A stretch of DNA of 60,958 nucleotides from an uncultured Acidimicrobiaceae bacterium (GTDB lineage: Bacteria > Actinomycetota > Acidimicrobiia > Spongiisociales > UBA5794), in contig CAMYMC010000032.1 of NCBI GenBank assembly GCA_947259365.1, forward strand, positions 1 through 60,958. Reading direction: 5' to 3'. Each line of letters opens with the position of its first letter. Position 1 is the stretch's first letter. Position numbers and translations under genes: made by a program. Below the pieces are notes generated by a model that saw only the letters and a program-made list of their open reading frames with translations, made no database searches and had not been told where the DNA came from. Positions 16,816 through 25,378 of this stretch are shown here, piece by piece.

Positions 16816-18252
16816 TCAGGCTCCCCGACAGTCCATGCAGAAGCGCTTGAGATACGCGAGCGTCGCTCCGTACTCGTCGCCGAGCATGGCCCCGATCCGA
16901 TCCATCGTCGCCGTCGGCGCGATGGACCCGCCGCAGGACTCGCAGCGGAGCGTCTCCGTCGCGTAGAGGGTGCGGCGTCCGGCAACGAGCGCCTCGGGAT
17001 CAGCGCGGGTGTGGAGCCGGATCGCACCCCGTCGCAGCTCGGGGCACCCGGGCACGCATTGCCCGCACGCGGTGCAGAGCGCGGCGTCGAAGGTGAGGGC
17101 CAGCTCCCCGTCCCCCTCCTGATGCCCGAGGGCGCCGGTGGGACAGATCGAGACGCAGGACATGCACAGCGTGCACGCTGCTCCGTCGACCTCGATCACG
17201 CCGACCGGGGAGCCGTCGTGATCGATCGCTCCGATCGAGGGACCGGCGCCGGCGGCAGCGAGGGCGAGGATCGTCTCCGGACCGCCGTGGACGCCAAAGG
17301 GATCGTCGAGCGGGGCAACCGCCAGCGCGTGCGGCGCCGGCTCCTCATCGACCGACGCCCGGACGACCCCGCCGTCGAGACCGAGCGTTCCCAGCAGTTC
17401 CTGGGCAAAGCGGACTGCCTTGCCCGCCAGGGCGTCGAGGCCGAGCGTGCAGCCGGCGGCCGTACACGGCAGCGCCGCCGTCGACGACGCTCCCAGCAGC
17501 AGCGGGGCGAGGAGCCACGTCGCGGTCGTCATCCCGGTGCAGGGCACCTCGACTGCGTACCACCCGGGAGCAGCGGCTCCCGGCCTCCCCAACCGGCACA
17601 CATATGCGATGCCGACCGGTACCGGCGACGCCGACACGAGTACTTCGATCTGCGCTCTGATCTGGTCGGGAGTGACGGCGGGGTTGCGGATGGCGCCGGT
17701 GGGACACGCCGTCACGCAGACGCCGCAGGGCTCGCAGGTCGCCTTGTCGTAGACGACGCGGCCGCCCGAGATGCTGTAGGCCTGCCGGGGGCACACGGCG
17801 ACGCACGCCGCGCACCCGTCCGTCGCGACACACGTTTCATGATCAACGGAGGGCACCGCCACGTACTCGGGTCGGGGAAACCCGAGGAGCGAGCGCCGGG
17901 TCATCCGCTGCGGGAACACGGGCTTGCTCTCCTCGGGTGTGCTCCCCCCGAACGCCGCGGCGCGAGCCGCCGCCGCGGCGAGTACGACATCGGACGAGGT
18001 CGCAGCCGAGGTGTCCTCGTAATCGAGGATCGGCACGCCGAGGGGATCGAACCCCGCGGCGCGGCACTGGGTCTGCACGTCGGCGAGCGCGAAACGATCG
18101 CGGTGGAGCACGAGGACGAGATGGTCGACATCGGCCGCGTGTGATCCGATCTGGTCGGGCCGGGCACAGAGGTCGTCGATGACGACGGCGCCTACGGCCT
18201 CGATCGCTGCGGCGTCGCCGGTCTCCCGGCATATCAGCGTCGCGGTGCTCAC
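16816..18252 (-). CDS. Polyferredoxin with MvhD-like domain (molybdoenzyme operon)
   Basis: A 478-residue iron-sulfur protein. Two ferredoxin motifs lie in the first half (CAACVAVCP after an additional Cys, and CEPCGVCVTACP), and two in the second half (CTLCMSCVSICP and CTACGQCVPGCP). Between them (about residues 200-300) is a region with VCRLG, VEVPCTG, PLLLGA, CTAAGC and VRFAQELL that resembles the MvhD/FlpD electron-transfer domain of heterodisulfide-reductase systems. The C-terminus has a zinc-ribbon-like CESCGG...CMDCRG pair. It has no export signal. GTG 18252 overlaps the upstream stop as GTGA; ATG 18264 is an alternative. It is the last gene of the operon and could link the membrane enzyme to cytoplasmic carriers. 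Confidence 0.8.
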   Translation of the reverse strand: MSTATLICRETGDAAAIEAVGAVVIDDLCARPDQIGSHAADVDHLVLVLHRDRFALADVQTQCRAAGFDPLGVPILDYEDTSAATSSDVVLAAAAARAAAFGGSTPEESKPVFPQRMTRRSLLGFPRPEYVAVPSVDHETCVATDGCAACVAVCPRQAYSISGGRVVYDKATCEPCGVCVTACPTGAIRNPAVTPDQIRAQIEVLVSASPVPVGIAYVCRLGRPGAAAPGWYAVEVPCTGMTTATWLLAPLLLGASSTAALPCTAAGCTLGLDALAGKAVRFAQELLGTLGLDGGVVRASVDEEPAPHALAVAPLDDPFGVHGGPETILALAAAGAGPSIGAIDHDGSPVGVIEVDGAACTLCMSCVSICPTGALGHQEGDGELALTFDAALCTACGQCVPGCPELRRGAIRLHTRADPEALVAGRRTLYATETLRCESCGGSIAPTATMDRIGAMLGDEYGATLAYLKRFCMDCRGA

Positions 18253-18923
18253 GTCGTTCCCCATAGGTGTGCCCGTGTCGCTTCGAGATAGGCCACGTCG
18301 TGGACAACGAACCCATGGCAGAAGTCGACGAGGGCACCGTAGACGCCCTCACCACCCGTTGCGTCGCGGACCCTCGCCGCGAACCACGGGAGCCAGACGG
18401 CGGGGTGGGCGAGCAGGAAGCGGTGCTGGTCTCGCATCGCCGCCTCGACATCCGCCGTCACCCCCGACGTCCACCCCGTCGCTTCCCGGGCACACAGCGC
18501 CGACATCACCTCGAGCTCGGAGGAGATGTGATCGGGAGCCTCGGCCGCCCCTGTCGTCGAGAGGCCGAGCGACAGTGTGTGCCGCTGCACGTCTGCGGTG
18601 ACCCGGGCTGCGTCGCCGCCCTCGGCACCGCCGCGGTAGAACGCCTCGGTGGGCGGGCACAGGGTCCGCTCGACGCCGGAGGCGAAGAGGCGGATGTACT
18701 CGCCGTCGAGCGAGGCGTCTTCAGGCAGCTCCTCCAACGCTGCGAGGAGTGCGTTCCACTGCAGGTAGTAGGGAAACGCCTCGATGCCCATCGTGTCGAG
18801 GTACCCGGCGGCAGCGAAGAGCGCCTCCATCCGCTCCTCGTTGGGGGACTGGAAGGCGCCCCCCAGAAAGCGGTAGAGGCCGCGCCGTAGTTGCGCGACC
18901 TCTACCCACGACTCTGTTGTCAT
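18249..18923 (-). CDS. TorD/DmsD-type molybdoenzyme chaperone
   Basis: A 224-residue, mostly helical cytoplasmic protein of the TorD family, which binds the Tat signal of a molybdoenzyme and guards cofactor insertion before export. The family hallmarks are EYIRLFASG (YxRLFxxG-type) with nearby CPPTEAFYRG, and APDHISSELEVMSALC (the conserved DHI-x-x-EL-x-x-M). The partner is almost certainly the Tat-tagged molybdopterin oxidoreductase of this operon. It overlaps its neighbours by 4 bp on both sides (ATGA with the small membrane gene upstream, GTGA with the polyferredoxin downstream). Confidence 0.88.
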   Translation of the reverse strand: MTTESWVEVAQLRRGLYRFLGGAFQSPNEERMEALFAAAGYLDTMGIEAFPYYLQWNALLAALEELPEDASLDGEYIRLFASGVERTLCPPTEAFYRGGAEGGDAARVTADVQRHTLSLGLSTTGAAEAPDHISSELEVMSALCAREATGWTSGVTADVEAAMRDQHRFLLAHPAVWLPWFAARVRDATGGEGVYGALVDFCHGFVVHDVAYLEATRAHLWGTT

Positions 18924-19129
18924 CGACGCTCGCGGTCCGGAAGGAGCTCGTACACGATCGCGGCCGAGAAGACCACGATGACACCCAACACGAACAGCGT
19001 CGGTGCGAGCGTGATCCGCGGATCACTGTTCGCCACCGTGTCGGCGCCCCACGGCGCCGCACCGAAGTAGCCGATGATCATCAACAGGATACCGGCGACG
19101 ACCATCGTCGCCGTGACTCCTCTACGCAT
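18920..19129 (-). CDS. Small two-helix membrane protein of the molybdoenzyme operon
   Basis: A 69-residue protein with two transmembrane segments (about residues 6-25 and 42-62) joined by a loop WGADTVANSDPRITLAP, and a positively charged C-terminal tail DRERR. It overlaps the NrfD gene upstream by 8 bp and the TorD gene downstream by 4 bp, so it belongs to the operon. I recognise no family. It could be a small accessory subunit of the membrane quinone module. Confidence 0.7.
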   Translation of the reverse strand: MRRGVTATMVVAGILLMIIGYFGAAPWGADTVANSDPRITLAPTLFVLGVIVVFSAAIVYELLPDRERR

Positions 19130-20426
19130 CGACGCTCACCTCCTCTTCCGCTTCGAGCGGCAACACTGGGAAGGACTTGATGAACAGGCCGACGAGTAAT
19201 GCGCCCAGGGCGAAGAGCCCGAGAACGACACCGTACTCGACCCAGCTCGGGCTGTAGCTCCCCACCTCATACGGCAGCAGCGTCCCGTGGGTCTGCGAAG
19301 GCACGACCACGAGGTACCGCTTGCCGATCGCGGCGAGGTTCACCAGCACTCCGCTGGCGACGAGGATCCCGACGTTCCAACGCCGGGCCAGCGCCTGCCA
19401 CATCAGGGCGATCATCGGCAGCACGAGAGCTGCCACCGAGCCCCAGTAGATCGGGGCGTAGGTTCCCGTCAGCAGCGCATCGGACAGTCGCTTCTCCACT
19501 TCTGGGGTGGCATAGAGCAGCGTGAGCAGCTCGACCACCATGAAGTAGAGGTACACCGCCAGCAGCACCATGAGGAACCGGCCGAGCCAGGAGAAGGCCT
19601 CCATCGTGATCCGGCGCTGCGCGCCGAGGAGCCGCCTGATGATGGCGGCGAGCACGATGATGTGGCCGACTCCGGACACGCCTGCGAGCGCCACGAAGGC
19701 CGGCGCCTGCAGGGTCCCGTACCAACCGGGGCGTCCGACCTGGAGTCCGAACACGAACCCCAGCGTCGAGTGCGCCACGATGAGCAGCGGGATGATCCCC
19801 AGGGCGAGCCAGAAGCTCGTCTGGTAGTGCCGGCGCCGCTCTGCTTCGGTGTCTTTGTACCCGGCGGCCCACCAGCGGTGGAACCGCTGCAGCCTGCCCG
19901 GGTGCTTCGCCATCAACGCGGCGTCGCGGCGCCCACCCAGGTACAGGTAGACGATGCTCGCGAACAGGTAGCCGGCGATGACCAGCGAGAACGTTCCGAA
20001 GAACGGCGACTGGGGCCGGGCGAACCCGAACAGGTTGGTGATGCCGCGCAGCGGCTGGCCGAGATCGACGAGGATCGCAAACGCGCCCAGGATCAGCGAC
20101 ACGATCGTGAGCAGCTCGGCCATCCGCGCGATGGGCCGAAGCCTCTCGATGTCGAAGATCCGAATGAGCGCCGCCACCGTGATCCCGGCGAAGCTGACGC
20201 CGATGAAGTAGACGACCATGGAGATATAGAGGCCCCAGGTCGCGCCGCCGGCCGTGCCGACGTCGCGCATACCCGTTGCCACCATCCCCGCCGTCAGCTC
20301 CCGGATGATCGCCACGATGCCGAAGGCGAGGACGATCAGGGTCGCTGCGAAGAACGCCCACCATCCGGGCGTGACACGGCCGATGCCTTGGGGAAGAGCA
20401 GGCCGACCTCTTGCTGTCGTTGCCAT
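19122..20426 (-). CDS. NrfD/PsrC-type membrane subunit of molybdoenzyme complex
   Basis: A 434-residue polytopic protein with about eight to ten transmembrane helices and NrfD/PsrC features such as an early GWWAFFAATLIVLAFG helix, ISMVVYFIGVSFAG, and the polar GQPLR loop. PsrC-like subunits bind (mena)quinone near the outer face and have no haem; they pass electrons to or from the FeS subunit. Downstream of the FeS gene with a one-base gap, so the usual A-B-C order (catalytic, FeS, membrane) is kept. GAGGGTGTGAG provides a ribosome site. A long soluble loop (about residues 175-205) rich in Arg/Lys faces the cytoplasm. Confidence 0.88.
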   Translation of the reverse strand: MATTARGRPALPQGIGRVTPGWWAFFAATLIVLAFGIVAIIRELTAGMVATGMRDVGTAGGATWGLYISMVVYFIGVSFAGITVAALIRIFDIERLRPIARMAELLTIVSLILGAFAILVDLGQPLRGITNLFGFARPQSPFFGTFSLVIAGYLFASIVYLYLGGRRDAALMAKHPGRLQRFHRWWAAGYKDTEAERRRHYQTSFWLALGIIPLLIVAHSTLGFVFGLQVGRPGWYGTLQAPAFVALAGVSGVGHIIVLAAIIRRLLGAQRRITMEAFSWLGRFLMVLLAVYLYFMVVELLTLLYATPEVEKRLSDALLTGTYAPIYWGSVAALVLPMIALMWQALARRWNVGILVASGVLVNLAAIGKRYLVVVPSQTHGTLLPYEVGSYSPSWVEYGVVLGLFALGALLVGLFIKSFPVLPLEAEEEVSVDA

Positions 20427-20427
20427 C

Positions 20428-21174
20428 TCACACCCTCGCTTTCGGCCGTTCGATCTCCGTCAACGCCAGGGTCGGGGGCTTCCCGCCGACGTACATGACG
20501 CTCGGCTCGGTGCCCGTCTCCTCCAGCAGGTGCCAGGGCTCACGCGCTCTGACGTACCTGCTGATCGGCGTGTCGGGGTCGCTCACATCTCCGAAGACCA
20601 GCGCGTTCGTGGGGCAGGTCTCGACGCATGCGGGGAGCATGCCGTTCTCCACCCTGTGGACGCAGAAGGTGCACTTCTCCATCACTCCCTTGGCATGACC
20701 GCCGCCCGCCGTCCTCCGCTGCTCCTCTCCGTAGAGGAGGTCGTGATCGGGGTTCTTGTATGGCGGAACCACACCCCCGGTCACGCTCGTGACATCCGGG
20801 TCTTCCCAGTCGATGCCCAGTGCGTAGTAGGCGTCCTGCGGCTTCTGGTAGTTGAAGTAGTTGACTCCATACGGGCAGGCGAGCGAGCAGTACCGGCACC
20901 CGATGCATCGATCGGGGTCGGTGAGGACGATGCCGTCCTCCCGCTTGTACCTGGCGCCGACCGGGCAGACCTTGACGCACGGTGCGTTGTCGCAGTGCTG
21001 ACAGGGCCTCGGGAGGAAGCTCATCTTCGTGTCCGGGTACGTCCCCTCTTCGAAGCGGAAGACGTACATCCAGAACATCGACTCGGTCGTGTTGTTCTCG
21101 ACCTTGCACGCTTCCATACAGGCCCTGCAGCCCTGGCAGCGTTCGAGGTCGACGACCATTCCGTACTTGGCCAT
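20428..21174 (-). CDS. Four-cluster ferredoxin subunit (PsrB/DmsB type)
   Basis: A 248-residue electron-transfer subunit with sixteen cysteines in four ferredoxin motifs: CQGCRACMEACKVEN (from residue 13), CQHCDNAPCVKVCPVGA, CIGCRYCSLACPYGV and the split CTFCVHRVENGMLPACVETCP. This is the standard B subunit of CISM (complex iron-sulfur molybdoenzyme) enzymes and wires the molybdenum subunit to the NrfD subunit. It has no signal peptide and would be co-exported with the Tat-tagged catalytic subunit. A strong GGGAGGTGA site lies just before ATG 21174, inside the end of the preceding gene, with which it overlaps by one base. Confidence 0.93.
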   Translation of the reverse strand: MAKYGMVVDLERCQGCRACMEACKVENNTTESMFWMYVFRFEEGTYPDTKMSFLPRPCQHCDNAPCVKVCPVGARYKREDGIVLTDPDRCIGCRYCSLACPYGVNYFNYQKPQDAYYALGIDWEDPDVTSVTGGVVPPYKNPDHDLLYGEEQRRTAGGGHAKGVMEKCTFCVHRVENGMLPACVETCPTNALVFGDVSDPDTPISRYVRAREPWHLLEETGTEPSVMYVGGKPPTLALTEIERPKARV

Positions 21175-23789
21175 TAGAGCTCACCTCCCTTCCTGACTCG
21201 CACCTTGACGTGGAAGGACTGGTCCGCCGTGTTCGTCGTGTAGCCCTCGCCGGTGAAGTAGAGCTCGTTGGGCGATGAGCCCTGGCCCTCGTTCACGGGG
21301 TGGGTCCACATGCCGAAGTGGTGAGGAATGCCGACCACATCGGGTCGGATGCCCTCACACATCACGGCCGGTAAGGCGATGGACCTCGTCTCACCGGTGA
21401 CGGCGTTGTGCGACTCGACGGTCACGACATCGCCGCTCTCGATTCCGAGGCGGTTCGCCGTGACTGGGTTGATGTCGACCCTGGCGCCCGGCGCCAGCTC
21501 GGCGAGCAACGGTACGAAGCTCGTCCGCGCCTGCTTGTGCTCGATCAGCTTGTAGCTGATCATGTACAGGTCGTACTCGGCCGGGGACGAGTCCATCGTC
21601 GGCGGCCGCCACGTCGGCAATGCGTTGTAGTCCTGGTAGTAGATCGCCTCGGCGCCCTTCTCCTTCATCTGGTTCTGGGCGTCGAGCAGGCTCTCCCCGT
21701 AGAAACGGTGGATCGCACCGCCGAACGGCGGATCCGTGGCGTAGCCGTACATCTTGGTGGGCTTGACCGGCCCCTTGATGTAGACGCTCTTCCCCGGATC
21801 CTCGAAGTACGCGACACCCTCCTCGATGCCCTCCGAGCGGGCCCAGTTGTCGAAGATGTCGCGCACCTGCGGCTTGGAGTTGATGTCGACGCCGAATTCG
21901 GCCTTGTCATCGACGAGACCCAGCGCCTTGTTGACTTGGTACAGATAGCCGTCCTCGCCGTAGAGGAGTCCCATCTTCTCGGTGAGATCCATGTAGATGT
22001 CGATCTCGCCCTTCGACTCGAAGAGGGGATCCATCGGCGGGATGCGCAGCGTCGAGCCGTCGATGTACTGGTTGTTGACCGATATCGGTCCTTCGTACTT
22101 CTCGATGGTCGCCGCAGGCAGGACAACGTCCGCGAAGTAGTCCGCGGTCTCCGACAGCCACGGGCTGATCACCGCGACGAACTTGAACATCCCGTAGCTC
22201 GCCAGGAAGTCCGGCTGCGACGGGAAGGCGTTCAACGGGTTGACCATGTGGAGGATCGCCACCTCGGGCAGCTTCTCCACACCGAACTTCGCCGGGTCCT
22301 GCATGACCTTGGCGACGACGCCGGGAAGACCCGTGTTGATCGGGAAGAACTTGCTCTTGTTCAAGAAGTAGTCGTACGGGGGATCGTCCACCGTGAGCTT
22401 CTCGAACTTCGCGTAGTTCTTGTGGATCTTCCACGAGTAGTCCGACAGCTGGCCACCGGCCGCACCCATGGCGCCAACGAGCATCGGCACCATCGTCATG
22501 GCTTGAAGCGTCGGGAAGCCGAGCTCCTGCTGAGCGACGTGGTAGGCCATGATCCCGACCGGTCGATACGGGACCTCGACGCCGTCGACGACGAGCGTCG
22601 AGCCGATCTGGGCCTTCTCACCGAAGTCGGTGGCGACTTGGCGGATCTTCTCCGCCGGAAGGTCGGTGATCGGCGCGGCCCACTCCGGTGAGTACTGGGC
22701 GATGTGCTCCTTGAAGACCTCGAAGGCGGGCCTCAGCACCTCGCCGTCGATCTCGTAGGAGCCCTCCAAAGCCCGACTCGTGGCCTCGGCGAAGGGCACT
22801 GCGGCGCCGGCGTCCTCGTCCCAGACGAGAGCAAGCTCCTCGGCCTCCTCGCCTTCGCCGACCGTCACCTTGGCAACGGACCCGTCCGGCTTCACCAGAT
22901 ACGGGGCGTTGGTGTAGGTCGACAGATAGGGGCGATCGAGAAAGCCCTGGGCGACGAGCTCGTGACACAGCGCGAGCGCCATGGCGAGATCGGTACCGGG
23001 GCGGATCGCCAACCAGTCGTCGGCGAACGGACCCGCGCTGCGAAGCCGCGGGTCGATGTGGGTGATCGTCAGGCCCCGCTCTTTGGCCTCGACCATGTGG
23101 CGTGGCCACTGGAGCCAACAGGTCTTGTTGCCGCCCGCTCCGGTGATGTTCCAGCCCCACGACAGCATGTAGTCGCAGTAGCGGAAATCGGGGTGGAGCA
23201 CCGCGTGGGTGCCGATCATGTACTCGAGCACCCGGTACCCAACGTCCGAGCAGTAGGCGCCGTGGCCCATCTTGGCCGAGCCGAGCGACTTGACGAAGGC
23301 GTCGTCGTAGAACTTCTTTGCCTTGCTCCTCCCTTTCTGCCAGAGCACCGCCTTTGGATCGCGCTCGCGGACCTCGTTGACCTGGTCCGCGACGAGCTGT
23401 AGGGCCTCGTCCCATGACGCTCTGCGCCACTCACCCGTCGCGCCTTTTGCGTTGGTGCGGATGAGCGGCCACTTGACCCGGTTGGGGTCGTAGAGCGCAA
23501 CGATCTGGGCCTGACCCTTCGGGCACAGCGTGCCCGCGTTTCGCGGGTTGGCGGGATGGCCCTCGAACTTGATGACGCGTCCGTCGACGCGCCTCGCGAG
23601 CATCCCGCAATCTTGCTTGCCGATCCAGCATGTGGTCGGGACGACGTCCTCGACCATGGGCTGGAGGGCAAGAGGACTCTCGGCGGCCACCGTGTCGAGC
23701 GGTCCGAACAAGTAGTTGCGCGCCAGGGCGGTGCCACCGGCGGCCACTGCGGACGTCTTCACGAAAGTACGCCGGGTGACCTTTGGCAT
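21174..23789 (-). CDS. Tat-exported molybdopterin oxidoreductase (DMSO reductase superfamily), catalytic subunit
   Basis: An 871-residue bis-MGD enzyme. The N-terminus has a Tat signal (VTRRTFVK, then AVAAGGTALA). The FS0 cluster region reads CWIGKQDC...LCPKG (Cys54, Cys61, Cys89): the canonical C-x2-C-x3-C pattern has Gly in place of its second Cys, so one cluster ligand appears missing or replaced. The segment GSAKMGHGAYCSDVGYR puts Cys180 where the Mo-coordinating residue normally sits. The C-terminal cap domain with VDINPVTANRLGIESGDVVTVES binds the cofactor. The export signal, TorD gene, four-cluster FeS and NrfD subunits all point to a Psr/Phs-like extracytoplasmic respiratory enzyme. 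Substrate (sulfur, arsenic, nitrogen or other oxyanion, or organic) cannot be read from sequence alone. Confidence 0.88.
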   Translation of the reverse strand: MPKVTRRTFVKTSAVAAGGTALARNYLFGPLDTVAAESPLALQPMVEDVVPTTCWIGKQDCGMLARRVDGRVIKFEGHPANPRNAGTLCPKGQAQIVALYDPNRVKWPLIRTNAKGATGEWRRASWDEALQLVADQVNEVRERDPKAVLWQKGRSKAKKFYDDAFVKSLGSAKMGHGAYCSDVGYRVLEYMIGTHAVLHPDFRYCDYMLSWGWNITGAGGNKTCWLQWPRHMVEAKERGLTITHIDPRLRSAGPFADDWLAIRPGTDLAMALALCHELVAQGFLDRPYLSTYTNAPYLVKPDGSVAKVTVGEGEEAEELALVWDEDAGAAVPFAEATSRALEGSYEIDGEVLRPAFEVFKEHIAQYSPEWAAPITDLPAEKIRQVATDFGEKAQIGSTLVVDGVEVPYRPVGIMAYHVAQQELGFPTLQAMTMVPMLVGAMGAAGGQLSDYSWKIHKNYAKFEKLTVDDPPYDYFLNKSKFFPINTGLPGVVAKVMQDPAKFGVEKLPEVAILHMVNPLNAFPSQPDFLASYGMFKFVAVISPWLSETADYFADVVLPAATIEKYEGPISVNNQYIDGSTLRIPPMDPLFESKGEIDIYMDLTEKMGLLYGEDGYLYQVNKALGLVDDKAEFGVDINSKPQVRDIFDNWARSEGIEEGVAYFEDPGKSVYIKGPVKPTKMYGYATDPPFGGAIHRFYGESLLDAQNQMKEKGAEAIYYQDYNALPTWRPPTMDSSPAEYDLYMISYKLIEHKQARTSFVPLLAELAPGARVDINPVTANRLGIESGDVVTVESHNAVTGETRSIALPAVMCEGIRPDVVGIPHHFGMWTHPVNEGQGSSPNELYFTGEGYTTNTADQSFHVKVRVRKGGEL

Positions 23790-23811
23790 AGGCCTCTCCC
23801 GTCTCCTCGAT

Positions 23812-23827
23812 TGTGAACAGCTTCACA
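23812..23827. promoter_or_regulatory. Perfect CRP/FNR-family-type operator, TGTGA-N6-TCACA
   Basis: The sequence TTGTGAACAGCTTCACAA (23811-23828) is a perfect inverted repeat containing TGTGA-N6-TCACA, the consensus for CRP/GlxR-type regulators. It lies 23-38 bases upstream of the ATG of the molybdoenzyme gene and just above its ribosome site, a position that suggests repression or a promoter overlapping it. It is not the FNR consensus TTGAT-N4-ATCAA. No CRP-family gene is in this window. Confidence 0.6.
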
Positions 23828-23943
23828 AACGATGCTTGCGCGCGGCTAGCGCTGAAGGTCACCGAACGACGGGCCAAAGGTCCCCCCCGGGTCCCACGGG
23901 CGATTCCGATCGAGCCGCGACAGACCGCGCCGGCGGGCCGAAG

Positions 23944-23955
23944 CACCTGCAGGTG
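23944..23955. promoter_or_regulatory. 12-bp perfect palindrome CACCTGCAGGTG between divergent respiratory operons
   Basis: A perfect 12-base palindrome in the 248-bp divergent region between the molybdoenzyme gene and the sensor kinase gene. It could be an operator for the adjacent LuxR-type regulator, but short GC-rich palindromes also arise by chance. Confidence 0.25.
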
Positions 23956-24037
23956 ATGTGCTGACCGTGCAGCGTGATCGATCTGGTAGGGCATTTCGTC
24001 TCTATCCGGTCCCTGACCGCGGGTGGACACTCCAGCT

Positions 24038-25378
24038 ATGTCCAGCCCTGATCCGCCGCGTCGCGTGAGCAGGATCGTCGAGATCACCCGCGCCCAGTGG
24101 GAGGCGCTCGGCGGCTTCGGGCACATCTCCGTCGCCGGCATCGGGCTGTCGATGCTCCTCGCGGTGACACTCGGGTTCACGATCCCCGCCGTCATCGAGC
24201 GCCACCTGACCGCTGCTACGGCCGAGACGTTCACCACGATCGTCGACGAGCTCGACCGCCGCGGCGTAATACCCGCCGCGGTGACCGATGAGGCCGCGCT
24301 CGAGGAGCTCGACGACGCGATCCGCCAGCGACTCCTCGGTGGTGAGACGGTCAGGGTGAAGCTGTGGAGCGAGGACGGCAGGGTGCTCTACTCCGACGCC
24401 GACCAACTCGTCGGACAGCGCTATCCACCATCACCAAATCGGGAACGGGCCTTCAGAGGCGAAGTGGTCTCCGGGGTCCCCGACCTCTCCCGACCCGAGA
24501 ACACGTTCGAGCGTGACCTCGCGCCCCTACGGGAGTTCTACATCCCGGTCCCCGACGATGCGGGGCGCACATCCATGGTCTTCGAGATCTACGAGAACGC
24601 CGCCCATCTCGACGCCGCCCTCGCCTCGATTCGCACCACCGTTTGGACGAGCATCGCCGTCGGACTCTCCATCCTCCTCGTCTTCATCATCTCACTCGGG
24701 GTCGCCAACGCTCGCGTCATGACCGGCCGCACCCGGGAGGCCGAGCGGCAGCTCACGGCGCTCGTCAGCGCTCGAGAGGACGAACGCCATCGGATCGTCG
24801 GGTCGCTCCACGACGACATCGGCCAGCCCCTCTATCGCGTGCTCATGGGCATCCAGGGCAGCCGCTCCCAGCTCGACGAGAACTCGCCGGTCGCGGCCGA
24901 GCTGAACCGGCTCGAGGACCTTCTGCGCAACGTCGACGGCACACTGCGCACCGAGCTCCGGCTGCTCCACCACGGCTCGGTCGAACAGCTCGGCCTGAAC
25001 ACTCTCCTCGAGGAACTCGCCGAGAAGACAACGGCCGAGACCGGCCTCGAGGTTCGCGTCGATCTCGAGGACCACGACCGGCTTCCCGTGCCGCAGCGAG
25101 CCGCCCTGTTCCGGGCTGCCCGGGAAGGCGTGACCAACGCGAGGAAGCACGCCGGGGCCCGGTCGGTCACGATCACGATCCGAAACGGCGCCGGGAGGGT
25201 CCTCCTGGATGTCGAGGACGACGGGCGCGGCGTGACCGACGTACCAGGACTCGGTCTCACGACGACACGGGAACGGCTCGAGGCCATCGGTGGCGGGCTC
25301 ACGGTGACCGACCGGCGCGGGGTGGGAACCCTCTTCCGCGCCTGGGTGCCGACTGGAAACACCGAGAACACTGCATGA
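24038..25378 (+). CDS. NarX/DegS-like membrane sensor histidine kinase (HisKA_3)
   Basis: A 446-residue kinase. Two membrane helices (about residues 25-47 and 203-228) bracket a 155-residue extracellular sensor with an FRGEVVSG/PLREFYIPV pattern like CACHE/PAS-type sensors. The cytoplasmic part has the HisKA_3 dimerisation motif EDERHRIVGSLHDDIGQPL, with the phospho-His in the first or second His, and a short ATPase domain (EGVTNARKHAGA, DDGRGV, GLGLTTTRERLEAIGG). ATG 24038 (MSSPDP) is used; an in-frame GTG lies at 24023. Its stop overlaps the start of the response regulator as ATGA. Placed divergently from the molybdoenzyme operon, it probably senses an extracytoplasmic substrate of this respiratory chain. 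Confidence 0.88.
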   Translation: MSSPDPPRRVSRIVEITRAQWEALGGFGHISVAGIGLSMLLAVTLGFTIPAVIERHLTAATAETFTTIVDELDRRGVIPAAVTDEAALEELDDAIRQRLLGGETVRVKLWSEDGRVLYSDADQLVGQRYPPSPNRERAFRGEVVSGVPDLSRPENTFERDLAPLREFYIPVPDDAGRTSMVFEIYENAAHLDAALASIRTTVWTSIAVGLSILLVFIISLGVANARVMTGRTREAERQLTALVSAREDERHRIVGSLHDDIGQPLYRVLMGIQGSRSQLDENSPVAAELNRLEDLLRNVDGTLRTELRLLHHGSVEQLGLNTLLEELAEKTTAETGLEVRVDLEDHDRLPVPQRAALFRAAREGVTNARKHAGARSVTITIRNGAGRVLLDVEDDGRGVTDVPGLGLTTTRERLEAIGGGLTVTDRRGVGTLFRAWVPTGNTENTA

